Assembly (NCBI GenBank): GCA_013339895.1
Contig: JABACO010000006.1
Location: 12,953,126 to 13,017,125 of the forward strand
DNA length: 64,000 bases
Direction of reading: 5' to 3'
Origin: Ephydatia muelleri
Taxonomy: Eukaryota > Porifera > Demospongiae > Spongillida > Spongillidae
Part shown: positions 10,409 through 20,587 of the stretch, piece after piece
Layout: the number at the start of each line of letters is the position of its first letter
Numbering within the stretch: position 1 is the stretch's first letter
Notes under the pieces: model-generated
What the model was told of the DNA's origin: nothing
Seen by the model: the letters and a program-made list of their open reading frames with translations, nothing else
Database searches by the model: none
Program-made: the position numbers and the translations under genes

Positions 10409-11314
10409 ATGGCTGCAGAGTCCTGGAAAGAACCAAATAACAAAGCAAGAGTTCTTAATGAGCATATTCAGGATATCCATTCCAAACGTTCTGAAGTTGA
10501 CAATCATGGTAACAAAGCCCACCATGAAAAACGTGCAGTGATTGATGTGGATGACTGTACATTGCCTACCATTGCTGAGAAATTTGATGCTTGGTGGATG
10601 GAAGAATTTCAGTTAACAGGCGTGAGATTACTTTAGTGAGATGGCTCGCAGCACCCGTTATGAACAGTGGTCAGTACGTTCTAGCAAAACCAGTACTTAT
10701 AGAGGTTCAGGATTTCAAGATGTATGGACTTGTAATGAACTTTTCAATTGAAAAGGAACGATTCATTCAGATGTTACATGATCCTGCTGGCCATTGGCTA
10801 ACTATTAGTAATGTTGGAACTGAGAAGCCATATGTTCTTCAGGTCTATGACAGTCTCTATTCATCATGTTCTTTGAGAACAAATAGCTTGTCTTCTGCAC
10901 ACTGATATGCCAAACATCCCATTAGAATATGTGACTGTACATAAGCAGTATGGCAGTCAGGACTTTGGTCATTTTTCTTTAGCATATGCATGCAGCAGCT
11001 CTTTGCTATAATGAACTGCCAGGAAATTATGTATACAACCAAACTAAACTACGCTGGCACCTTATATCATGTCTGGAAAATAAAAGGTTTTCAATGTTTC
11101 CATTCACATCGTATCATCGTCAAGCCATGAAATTTATTCCAATCTAAAAATAAGAGTTTTCTGCAAGTGTAGAATGCCACAACTACCAGACATCACTATG
11201 ATTTGCTGCAGCCTCTGCAAAGAACGTTTCCATGGTGATGTGTGCATTGGCACTCTTCCACGTGATACTAGGCAGCAGAAGAAAAGATGGCTCTGTCCTT
11301 TTTGCACTGAATAA
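10409..11314 (+). pseudogene. Ulp1 (C48) protease plus PHD-like finger, inactive
   Basis: Starts MAAESWKEPNNKARVLNEHI. The protease part shows the active-site His context (PAGHWLTISNVG) and Asp context (LQVYDSLYS). In the QxxxxDCG block, however, it reads QYGSQDFGHFSLAYA, with Phe where the catalytic Cys should be, and this is the same in copy 2. The frame changes at least twice between about 10620 and 10905. The end (11160-11314) encodes a C4HC3-like finger (ICCSLCKERFHGDVC, then WLCPFCTE and stop). Its architecture matches the intact 59221-60051 gene. Dead as a protease. Confidence 0.7.
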
Positions 11315-11559
11315 CACTGATCGTTTATACATGTTTATTGTTTAGCTTATCATTACTGTCGTGCACGAGTTGATTTAATCCTTGTCATAAAAAGATTGAA
11401 TGGTACCTAGCCGTGAGCAATAAAATTATACATGTATATACATTTTCAAGACACATGCATGGACAAACTAGGTAGTAATTTTATCCAAAGGCTTGCCTTA
11501 GCTTAATAGGACCAATTTCATTAGAGACAGCCTGTTCTAGGGAGGGAGGGAGGGATGGA

Positions 11560-11581
11560 GGGGGGGGGGGGGGGGGGGGGG
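11560..11581. repeat. G homopolymer (22 bp)
   Basis: Uninterrupted G-run directly left of the Ginger relic's right end. The equivalent spot in copy 2 (58037-58060) also has a long G-run of different length. Length calls in such runs are unreliable. Confidence 0.9.
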
Positions 11582-11837
11582 ACGAGTCCGGACGACGACA
11601 TATTCTGCGGTGAGGGACAAGATGGGCTAAGGAAAAGTGTTTCCCCCGGACAGAATCCGCTAGCAGGATGTGTCCCCCAGGACAATTTTAGGGGGAGGGG
11701 ACAAAATCAGCTTTGACGCCGGCTAATCCTTTAACAGCAGCATCTAGTTCTAATCAAGGCGCCTCTTCTTGTATCTCAATCGTTCAATAGCAATTTCGGA
11801 ATCTGATGGAGCTAGCTGTCATTGCTTTCGCACTCGG

Positions 11838-13437
11838 CACACTGCTGCATTGATTCCTCTCACGGTCGGTTCCTTCTGCTAGATCAAGGCCATGTTATTG
11901 AAGCGTCTTCTGTCCTTCAACACGCATTGCTTTTCTTCTCATTTCTGGGGGCCGGATTTAGTATGGTAGTTGCTCATTCTCGACCACGCTCGTTAAATAG
12001 GAAGTGTCACCTAAAACCAGAGATAATATATCCATGCTAAAACTCTGTCATTGGTTATAACGGTGTGGGCTCCGAAGAAATTTCGACTACTCGTAACGAC
12101 CTAGCCGTGAACAAGCCACGGCCCGGGAGCGTACCGGTCATGGGCGTGGCTCTAAAGGCCCCCCCCCCCCCCCCCCCCCCCCTCTCCACAATAGTAAATG
12201 ATACAGATAGAATTCGTATTTCAATAACATTATTTCAAATCAAGGACGGAATAATAGACATACACAACCAAATAGATTTTATTAATAGAACTGATTTTCA
12301 GTAGCTAGTTAAACGTACGTCAATTAAGATGAGGTCTCTCGTTTTTCAAGATTGTAATACCACAGGAACATCAAATAAACACATGCACACACAAAGTCAC
12401 TTCAGTAAGTGGCATAATATTGAGACAGCTCAGACCTCAGAGGCCATGGCTGCCCTCGTGTAGGGGTCCAAATTCATATCCACACATCTGCCTTCAAACA
12501 CAAGCTTGGAGGACTGCTCAGCAAAAAACTGCACCTAGTGACTGGATGGATGGTGATGTCAGATACACCAACTGAGGTGTTCAGAGGTGTCGGGCATACA
12601 CCCAGTGAGGTGTTCAGGGGTGTCCGCTTATCATGGCCATCCAGTGAGGTGCTCAGAAGTCGTGACATGACTGTACTTTGTCCTGGTGCAGTTTTGTGTT
12701 TGCAAGCATACTGGTACAATGTACGTAATGACAGCCTCTCACTCATTCAGTACATTCTGAAATAGTGCTTGCTGATGCAGGGGTGTGCTAAATATAGGCC
12801 TAGTTCATTTTACCATGTGTCATTCCAATCAAATCTTGTTTCAGTGCTTTTTACACCACCAGTCAATCACACAAATTTGGAGGGAGATGGGGGGTGGTGA
12901 TAAGTTATCTTTAGCCCGCCCCTCCCCCTTGGCCCCTTCATCCCGATGTCTGTTTGAATGAAAACAACTGCCATTCTGTCCCATTGTCCCGTCCAGATCG
13001 ATCTCTGCACACTGCTGCATTGATTCCTGTCACGGTCGGTTCCTTCTGCTAGATCAAGGCCATGTTATTGAGGCGTCTTCTGTCCTTTGACTCCTTCAAC
13101 ACGCATTGCTTTTCTTCTCATTTCTGGGCGCCGGATTTAGTAATAAAATTCGACTACTCGTAACGACCTAGCCGTGAACAAGCCACGGCCCGGGAGCGTA
13201 CCGGTCATGGGCGTGGCTCTAAAGGCCCCCCCTCCCCACACTAGTAAATAATACAGATAGAATTCGTATTTCAATAATATTATTTCAAATCAAGGACGGA
13301 ATAATCAAAATACACAACCAAAATAGATTTTATTTACATAATGGCTCTAATAGAACTGATTTTCAGTAGCTAGTTAAACGTACGCCAATTACGATGAGGT
13401 CTCTCGTTTTTCAAGATTGTAATAAATTTTAATGTCT
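11838..13437. repeat. Local duplication around an insertion, copy 1 only
   Basis: About 11838-12357 recurs at 13003-13434. Between them (12358-13002) is foreign text absent from the matching place in copy 2. It begins ACCACAGGAACATC and matches 62055-62320, then 12660-12990 matches the 4640-5040 region (kelch-GTPase paralogue fragment and following text). Copy 2 has a single version at 58310-58850. This points to an insertion, or template-switch repair, after the segmental duplication. A C-run of 24 bases lies at 12159-12182. Confidence 0.7.
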
Positions 13438-13656
13438 ATATTTTTTAGACCACTGCATTGCAGCCTAACCAGGGATAATTGAAGTGCAAAATTCATTTAA
13501 ACGACCAAGCCCATCATACATGAGTGTGTTTTCAACATCTCGGCCGAGCTGCTGATCAACTTACCTTTCAATCGCCGCCCGGGGCGACTGGCCCGCGGGT
13601 GCTTGTTCGCTTCTTTCCTGCCCCTTCTACACTCCTACGCCATCCGCCCCATACCT

Positions 13657-13704
13657 CATCGCATATATAGACAGCTAGAGTGGTAGCTGTCTATACATGC
13701 GATG
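13657..13704. repeat. Hairpin at the duplication breakpoint
   Basis: CATCGCATATATAGACAGCT pairs with AGCTGTCTATACATGCGATG across a 7-8 base loop, with one mismatch. It lies immediately right of the place where copy 1 stops matching copy 2. Confidence 0.75.
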
Positions 13705-13763
13705 GGCCATAATGCTACAGGCATAAAATGTCTCTTTGATACCACATGGGTCAGGTATATATA

Positions 13764-14057
13764 CAAGTAAATAAAAACATTCTCTAACGAGAAAGTTGTT
13801 GGTATATAGGATTGACCAATGGTGGTGTAAAAAGCATGGAAACAAGAGTGACAGAAATTTGACTGGAAAATTGAAATAGGCCTATATTTAGCCCATTACT
13901 CAGGCATGTATTGTTACAACGTTAGTGTGCTAAATATAGGCCTATTTCAATTTTCCAGTCAAATTTCTGTCACTCTTGTTTCCATGCTTTTTACACCACC
14001 ATTGGTCAATCCTATATACCAACAACTTTCTCGTTAGAGAATGTTTTTATTTACTTG
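13764..14057. repeat. Perfect palindrome, 129-bp arms, 36-bp spacer
   Basis: Left arm 13764-13892 (starts CAAGTAAATAAAAACATTCT), spacer 13893-13928, right arm 13929-14057. The arms are exact reverse complements by base-by-base reading. A diverged single arm occurs at 4745-4880, 12790-12870 and 51310-51440. Probably a foldback-type MITE or a DNA structure kept symmetrical by repair. Confidence 0.9.
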
Positions 14058-14261
14058 TTTCATTAGTTTTTTCCTCTGTCGTAGTAGCGCGTCTTTAAAT
14101 GTTGTCACAAATTCATTTTAATTTTCGAAGGGAGGGAGGTTAAGAAAATTAATAATTGAAATTATAAGTATATGAGTTTTTAATGTACTGTACGGTTCCC
14201 CTGGCTTGTCCTCATCCTCTCCCCCAGCCTCGTCTCTGACCTCGGCAGCCTGGTTCAGGCC

Positions 14262-14409
14262 ATGGGAGCCATGCGGGTGGTGGTGGGGGCACTGGTGCTT
14301 CTGCTGCTGCTGCTGGCGGTGGGGGCAGCGCTGCTGCTGGTGGCGGTGAGGGCAGCTCTGCTGCTGGTGGCGGTGGGGGCAGCTCTGCTGCTGGTGGTGG
14401 TGGGGGCAG

Positions 14410-14474
<65 letters not shown>

Positions 14475-14740
14475 GCGGTGAGGGCAGCTCTGCTGCTGGT
14501 GGCGGTGAGGGCAGCGCTGCTGCTGCTGCTGGTGGAGGTGGGGGCAGCTCTGCTGTGCTGGTGGCGGTGGGGGCAGCTCTGCTGCTGGTGGCAGTGGGGG
14601 CAGCTCTGCTATTGCTGCTGCTGCTGGTGGTGGCGGTGAGGGCAGCTCTGCTGCTGGTGGCGGTGAGGGCAGCTCTGCTGCTGGTGGCGGTGGGGGCAGC
14701 GCTGCTACTGCTGGCGGAGAACGGTAGGGGGGCAGCACTG
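14262..14740. repeat. GC-rich 27-30 bp / triplet array with (GCT)20
   Basis: Repeats of GGTGGCGGTGGGGGCAGCTC plus CTGCTG filler. 14411-14470 is 20 uninterrupted GCT units. Long frames are open on both strands because the period is a multiple of three: Pro/Ala/Glu-rich on -, Gly/Ala/Ser-rich or Leu/Val-rich on +. Both tandem units share an acceptor-like CCCCCAG and a GSGHGSH-encoding stretch on + just upstream, so a real exon cannot be excluded, but coding is not shown. Confidence 0.75.
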
Positions 14741-14954
14741 CATCTGACAGAGAGTATAGAAACAAAGTGCAAGGATTTAGTTTTTACCTTTTTCATTCTC
14801 AGCAAGCAAAGTGCACTATTTGGCAGGTGAGTCGTTTTCATACATGAAAAGCCTTTACATGTGTGCGGCTGTGCTATAATTCTATTGGTCCAATTTCATT
14901 GGTACATCACCAATTGGTGTACATATTCATGACCTCACAGATAAGGGGGAGTGG

Positions 14955-14998
<44 letters not shown>
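14955..14998. repeat. (GT)n microsatellite
   Basis: Pure GT run between two near-identical CTATTGGTCCAATTT sequences (14882 and 15018), so it sits inside a small local duplication. Confidence 0.9.
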
Positions 14999-14999
<1 letters not shown>

Positions 15000-15597
15000 G
15001 CCAGCTGTGCTAAAATTCTATTGGTCCAATTTTATTTCTATTCACTGGATTGGTCTGCATAACTCATGACCCCCCAAAGGTGCCATTGTGCTGGAAGTTG
15101 TTCATGCTCCAAATTAAAAGGTGTTAACAATGTTTACATGGGAATGACCTCCCCTCCAATGATGAATGGACATTTGGAACAGTGACTTTGTCCTCAACAC
15201 TTCTTCACTAGTGAGCTTGCGACACTCATTTGTACATTTCTATTTCAAGGGGTGCATGGTATCCTTATCTCTGTCCCCTATCTCCTCTGCCACTACACAC
15301 CTACCATTGAGGTCTACTGCTCAACTCTAGCAAATGCAATTAAATTCACAGTTGCAGGCGGGCTGCCGTTGTACATCAGATAAGGAAGCCTTTTTGTACA
15401 TCAGATTAAGGATGACACCCCAATATTCAATAGACAGGTCACAAAGTACAGTACACAACAGTTGGGTCACCATGCATGCTATACATGTGAAGTGAATGGT
15501 TTTGTGCAGATCCCTTACATGCGTGCTGTACACATGTTGCATGCACATCTTCCTATAGCTTTTTAATGCTAGTGCAATACAACATGCCATGATATAC

Positions 15598-16193
15598 CTT
15601 TGGGTGGTAGTGGTAGTTCGGTGACCCCTGCGATACCGCTTCCTCTCGGCAGCACGTTTAGCCAATCGGACAGCGGGGTCATTCCAATACCGATTCCTTT
15701 CAGATGCCTTAATGGCAGCTGAATTGTCCTCGTATTTCTGCCTTTTAGCAGCGCGGTTCTCCTCGACGTCCTCTTGATATCGCTGCCTTTTAGCAGCACG
15801 GTTCTCCTCGAGGTCCTCTTGATATCACTGCCTTTTAGCAGATTGCTTAGATTCAATATCTGCGTTGTAGCTGTCGCGTACAGAGGCCTTCGGGATCGGC
15901 CTTGTAGCTGTCGCGTACAGAGGCCTTCGGGATCGGCCTTGTAGCTGTCGCGTACAGAGGCCTTCTTCTTTTCGGGATCGACCTTGTAGCTGTCGCGTAC
16001 AGAGGCCTTCTTCTCGGGATCGGCCTTGTAGCTCACTCAGCCGGGCCTGCTGTCGCGTACAGAGGCCTTCTTCGTTTCGGGATCGGCCTTGTAGCGCGCT
16101 CGGGCTTTAGCCTTGTTTCCTTGTGATAAAATATCGTCTTGCTTTTGAAGGTATTCCGCTCATTGCTCTCTTCTTTCGATTACGCGAAGGCAT
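15598..16193 (-). pseudogene. Lys/Arg-rich repeat-peptide exon, tandem unit 1
   Basis: On - the exon opens with ATG at 16193 (MPSRNRKKR) and continues through KAKARARYKADPE. Then come about five copies of a 15-residue repeat (KKASVRDSYKADPEK), a SYNADIESK linker, three copies of a second 15-residue repeat (EENRAAKRQRYQEDV), ASERNRYWNDPAVRLAKRAA and a TTTTTQR end at a splice donor (15598). The repeats alternate basic and acidic residues and look helical. Several in-frame interruptions mean this copy cannot make a full product. No recognised domain; a nuclear or nucleic-acid-binding role or a transposon accessory protein are guesses only. The rest of the gene beyond the donor was not found. Confidence 0.6.
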
Positions 16194-16759
16194 TTAACTT
16201 CACTAGCCAAAGTATTTAACTGCGATAGGAACACCAAATAAATTTCGTGCAGGTCGGAGTATTTATACTGCATGCTGTAAAATAACTTCATTAATCAACA
16301 ATAAACCAAATAAACTTCTGCAATAACTTCATATCCTATACAGAACTTGCTACCGCATGAGGTACTTCTCGCTGTAGACTTTATATGACCTTAAAGGGCA
16401 CCGCGCAGGTGAATTCCAAAGATATTGGCGCTATTGCCGTTATTCAAAACCGTTCGTAGCTCGAGTTATACCTTCCTAAGGAAGAAGAAGAAGAAGAAGA
16501 ATTAGAAGACGACGACCAAGAATTATTATGGGACTGGGCACGAGAAAAAGGAATTCGTTTGTTTCTCTAAAAGCACACCGTTTTATGACACGGAACAAAC
16601 GTAGAACTGTATATCTTTGAGTTCTCGTTCCATCGCGACAAAGAGATACGCGATCCGTTTCTCCGTTGTCCCTCCAGACGCGAGTGAAGTTTTTTTAATG
16701 ATATTCATCAATCCTCAATCAATCCTATTTGAATACCACATGGGTCAGGTATATATATA

Positions 16760-17053
16760 CAAGTAAATAAAAACATTCTCTAACGAGAAAGTTGTTGGTA
16801 TATAGGATTGACCAATGGTGGTGTAAAAAGCACGGAAACAAGAGTGACAGAAATTTGACTGGAAAATTGAAATAGGCCTATATTTAGCCCATTACTCAGG
16901 CATGTACTGTTACAACGTTAGTGTGCTAAATATAGGCCTATTTCAATTTTCCAGTCAAATTTCTGTCACTCTTGTTTCCGTGCTTTTTACACCACCATTG
17001 GTCAATCCTATATACCAACAACTTTCTCGTTAGAGAATGTTTTTATTTACTTG
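16760..17053. repeat. Perfect palindrome, 129-bp arms, second copy
   Basis: Left arm 16760-16888, spacer 16889-16924, right arm 16925-17053, again exact reverse complements. It differs from the 13764-14057 palindrome by one base in the arm (GCACGG against GCATGG), and that change is present in both arms. One further difference is in the spacer. Confidence 0.9.
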
Positions 17054-17204
17054 TTTCATTAGTTTTTTCCTCTGGCGTCTTTATAAGTGGTCACAAATTG
17101 ATTTTAATTTTCAAAGGGAGGGAGGGAGGTTTAACATTTTAATAATAGACATTATATGTATAGGAGTTCTAAATGTTATTTACTGTTCGGCCTTGTCCTC
17201 TATG

Positions 17205-17560
17205 TCTCCCCCAGCCTCTTCTATGGCCACGGCGGCCTGGTTCTGGCCATGGGAGCCATGTGGGTGGTGGTGGCAGCGGCCAGGGGAGCAGCAGGCGAAG
17301 TGGTGGTGGGGGCACTGGTGTCAATACTGCTTGTGCCGGTGGTGGGGCTGGTGCAGGTAGCAATGCTCCTGCCTCTGCTGGTGGCGGCAGCTCTGCTGCT
17401 ACTGCTGGTGGCGGTGGGGGCAGCTCTGCTACTACTGCTGGTGGCGGTGGGGGCAGCTCTGCTGCTACTGCTGGTGGCGGTGGGGGCAGCTCTGCTGCTG
17501 CTGCTGGTGGGGGCACTGCTACTGCTGGTGTAGGCAGGGCAGCGCTGCTGCTGATTTTAT
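17205..17560. repeat. GC-rich low-complexity array, tandem unit 2
   Basis: Same family as 14262-14740 but shorter: 30-bp units GGTGGCGGTGGGGGCAGCTC plus TGCTACTGCT. Open in several frames on both strands (for example Gly/Ser/Ala-rich on +, Pro/Ala-rich on -), so no frame can be preferred. Confidence 0.7.
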
Positions 17561-18172
17561 TTTACCATACATTATGCCTTATACATGTATCAAAACATTT
17601 CACCAATTGCGCATTACATGAATTATTTCATTTTCATGCAACTCAATTTTGGGTAACACTTCTGTACACACGTGTAGTGGACCTTTAAAACAACAAAGAT
17701 TGACTCTTTACATGTACATGTAGACTCAATTTTGGGTAACACTTCTGTACACACGTGTAGTGGACCTTTAAAACAACAAAGATTGACCCTTTACATGTAC
17801 ATGGGGGAACTTTTACTTGTGGGAAGCCTTACTGTACATATGATAACAATTAAACACAGCTGCAGCAAGGGGTGGATGCGCATGACTGACTTGTACTATA
17901 CACACACACGTGTGTAGTCCTTTCTTTCAACATCAGATAACTAATGTACAATGTAACAGACACAGATGCATGCACAAATAACCTTTTGTACAAACATTGA
18001 CCTTTACCAGGGAACTGGGAAGCCTTACTGTACATCTGATAATATGCATGCAAGCGTACAAGAAATGTGTTAATGTGTGCATGACAGGAAGCCATGAGCA
18101 ACTTACATTAGCACGTAAGAAAGCAGCCCTTAGACTTTAAATGCTACATACAGCATGCTATTTATAACATAC

Positions 18173-18646
18173 CTTTGGGTGGTAGTGGTAGTTCTACGAC
18201 CCTTCCAATACCGACTCCTTCTAGCTGCCTTAATGGTAGCTGAATTGCCCCTGTATATCCGCCTATTAGCAGCACGGTTCTCCTCGACGCCCTCTTGATA
18301 TCGCTGCCTTTTAGCAGCACGGTTCTCCTTGACGCCCTCTTGATATCGCTGCCTTTTAGCAGCACGGTTCTCCTTGACGCCCTCTTGATATCGCTGCCTT
18401 TTAGCAGCACGGTTCTCCTCGACGCCCTCTTGATATCGCTGCCTTTTAGCAGCACGGTTCTCCTCGACGCCCTCTTGATATCGCTGCTTTTAGCAGCACG
18501 CTTAGATACAGCATTTGCGTTGTAGGTGTCCTTCTTTTGTAGCGCGCTCGGGCTTTAGCCTTGTTTTCTTGTGGTAAAATATCGTCTTGCTTTTGAAGGT
18601 ATTCCGCTCGTTGCTTAGATCTCTTCTTTCGATTACGCGAAGGCAT
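18173..18646 (-). pseudogene. Lys/Arg-rich repeat-peptide exon, tandem unit 2
   Basis: Best preserved start of the family: ATG at 18646, MPSRNRKKRSKQRAEYLQKQ, then DDILPQENKAKARARYK. After one frame change the exon continues as five 15-residue repeats of the type ENRAAKRQRYQEGVE (18265-18490), a NRRIYRGNSATIKAARRSRYW segment and a GRRTTTTTQR end. It stops at a consensus donor GTATGT on - (18173). The first repeat type (KASVRDSYKADPE), present in unit 1, is missing, and the second type is expanded from three to five. This family is repeated six times in the window and recognised from no named domain. Confidence 0.6.
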
Positions 18647-19429
18647 TTAACTTCACTAGTCAAAGTATTTAACTGCGATAGGCCTAATAGGAACACCAAA
18701 TAAATTTCGTGCAGGTCGGAGTATTTATACTGCATGCTGTAAAATAACTTCATTAATCAACAATAAACCAAATAAACTTCTGCAATAACTTCATATCCTA
18801 TACAGAACTTGCTACCGCATGAGGTACTTCTCGCTGTAGTCTTTATATGACCTTAAAGGGCACCGCGCAGGTGAATTCCAAAGATATTGGCGCTATTGCC
18901 GTTATTCAAAACCGTTCGTAGCTCGAGTTATACCTTCCTAAGGAAGAAGAAGAAGAAGAATTAGAAGACGACGACCAAGAATTATTTTGGGACTGGGCAC
19001 GAGAAAAAGGAATTCGTTTGTTTCTCTAAAAGCACACCGTTTTATGACACGGAACAAACGTAGAACTGTAGATCTTTGAGTTCTCGTTCCATCGCGACAA
19101 AGAGATACGCGATCCGTTTCTCCGTTGTCCCTCCAGACGCGAGTGAAGTTTTTTTAATGATATTCATCAATCCTCAATCAATCCTATATTGAACCTGCTG
19201 CCGCAGGTTCAGATCAACAGGATATTATGTATTACTAAAAACAATGACCATATATGGTTCATTCGCTGCATCTGATCTAAAACGCATGCGCAATTCATGC
19301 TCATAAAAGGAAAGAGCGCTGTCTTCATTGTCATTCTTAGCAGTTGTTAGCAGTTGTTGGGAGAACCTATAGAAGTAGGTTGTGTGAAGGCTAGTAGACC
19401 ATTTTGTAGAGTTTTGAATTGAAAAGACG

Positions 19430-20375
19430 AGGTGAGTGTATTTGTAGTGTTTGTGTGTCCTCTTGACTAGCTGGCAGCATTTAGCTATACAGTACTGAAA
19501 ATAGTGTGAGAAAGAAACAAGTAGGACGTATTGGGTAAGGTAGCTGTGAGCATTGGAAGGAGCTAGCCGACAGTGTATTGACCTCCACATGAAAGACGCT
19601 AGAATGATAGGCCTACGGGATTCATCCCCTAGTGTACGAAAGAAGCAAATATAGACTTTAGAAATGGCAATTGTAGTATCTGTAAAACGTAGTAGCCTAT
19701 AGGGATAGCAAAGTGTGCCACTACGAGAAGCGAGTGAGCTTTTCAGCCCAGTTTCTGCCAGCTATTGGAGGTGTGTAGTGGGTCAGAAGAGGTGTCTGTA
19801 CCTCCTTTATAGCCGAAAGTGCTTATCTGACAATCCAGCTTGGTATTCGTATGTGGCAGAGAAGCATTGGGTGCGTATTGTGAGTGGATGAGGTAGCTGT
19901 GAGCGTTAGGAGTTAGCCAACAGTGTAACGACCTCCCAAAGACGCTAGAGTGATATGCGATTGATCCTCTACACGTTGCACAAAGATCGAAGGACGTCTG
20001 GCTTGCCAGACTACATTAGCTAGACAGGAATTGCTGGCAGCATTCAGCTAAGTGGTGAGAAAGAAACAAATAGGCCTATAGAGTGTAGACAGTCGAAATG
20101 GCAAATGTGCTGTATTCGTAGACCTTTTGGAAAGCTAAAGTAGCCATTAGACACATATTTGCTCAACCTTCTAGTTGTCAAGAAGAGGTGCCTGTACCTC
20201 CTTTATAGCTGAAAGTGCTTATCAGCTTGGTTAGGTTAGGTGGGACCTATATTTGGTGTGGCAGAGAAGCTTGAGGTGCGTATATTGAGTAGATAAGGTA
20301 GCTGTGAGCATTGGAAGGAGCTAGCCGACAGTGTCTCCAAGACGCTGGAATGATAGGCAGACCTCTTGTAACCGT
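19430..20375. repeat. Diverged tandem repeat, period ~350-410 bp
   Basis: Blocks such as AGGTAGCTGTGAGCATTGGA (about 19537, 19890, 20297), GGTGTCTGTACCTCCTTTAT and CTGGCAGCATTTAGCTA recur two to three times. The array lies directly upstream of the kelch-GTPase gene and may overlap its promoter or 5' UTR. Confidence 0.7.
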
Positions 20376-20587
20376 ACGTAGCTACAAAGACTACCCCAAC
20401 TATCCGTACTGGTCGCCATGTCCAGTTGGCCGTGTCCAGATGAGCCTATTGGTGTAGTAAAGAGACGCGTGAAGTGTGTGTGGTTGTGTGGTGTGGACCT
20501 GCATGTTGTGCGTACGAGCTAGCTAGCTCCCTGAACGTGTTGTCTTTCCATTAACTATTAATCATTTCTTTTCTTCAGAACATAAAA

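Larger units (their letters stand above)
9271..11707 (+). mobile_element. Gutted Ginger1-type DNA transposon
   Basis: Both ends carry the same hairpin-rich motif in opposite orientation: left ATTTTGTCCC then GGACAATATCTGCTAG; right GCTAGCAGGATGTGTCCCCC ending GGGACAAAAT. Between them, on + and in Ginger1 order, lie a transposase N-terminus-like piece, a GPY/F-like integrase C-terminal piece, an Ulp1 protease piece and a PHD-like finger. Ginger1 transposases are known to combine a Gypsy-like integrase with a C-terminal Ulp1 or OTU protease. The catalytic DDE core is absent in both copies (the other is 55746-58177), so this is a relic or a deleted, non-autonomous form. No CCGG target duplication could be confirmed. 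Confidence 0.6.
1..13640 (+). repeat. Segmental duplication, copy 1
   Basis: Collinear with 45643-59045 on the same strand, and nearly identical over most of its length by eye. Position 1 corresponds to 45643, inside the last Calx-beta exon of the receptor gene, so copy 1 probably continues left of the window. Homology stops at about 13640, just after the shared text ACACTCCTACGC. Differences are small indels plus three larger ones: a 933 bp insertion in copy 2, about 92 bp (8369-8460) missing from copy 2, and about 1.1 kb extra in copy 1 (12358-13437). A wrongly joined second haplotype is an alternative to a true tandem duplication. Confidence 0.95.
13739..16732. repeat. Tandem unit 1 (palindrome, GC-rich triplet array, repeat-peptide exon)
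   Basis: Starts ATACCACATGGGTCAGG and ends AATCCTCAATCAATCCTATT. The following unit (16733-19186) repeats the same order: perfect 129-bp palindrome; GGGAGGGAGG; GC-rich low-complexity array; Lys/Arg-rich exon on -; then about 550 nearly identical bases. That last block includes on + a short acidic open segment (PKEEEEEEELEDDDQELLWD, 16477-16569) of unknown meaning, preserved in frame in both units despite a one-codon difference in the GAA run. The unit may be a transposon of unknown class. Confidence 0.8.
16733..19186. repeat. Tandem unit 2
   Basis: Second copy of the 13739-16732 unit, shorter (about 2.45 kb) because the GC-rich array and repeat-peptide exon differ in repeat number. It ends AATCAATCCTAT; a small hairpin GAACCTGC/GCAGGTTC follows at 19190-19209. 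Confidence 0.8.

Noticed and set aside
14118-14841. Pro/Ala-rich and Leu/Val-rich frames as a proline-rich protein
   Set aside because: Several overlapping frames are equally open on both strands because of triplet composition; no frame is favoured when the two tandem units are compared.
18162-18525. LLKGSDIKRASRRTV repeat frame on - and its + strand mirror
   Set aside because: Out-of-frame shadow of the ENRAAKRQRYQEGVE repeats, which match the family elsewhere.
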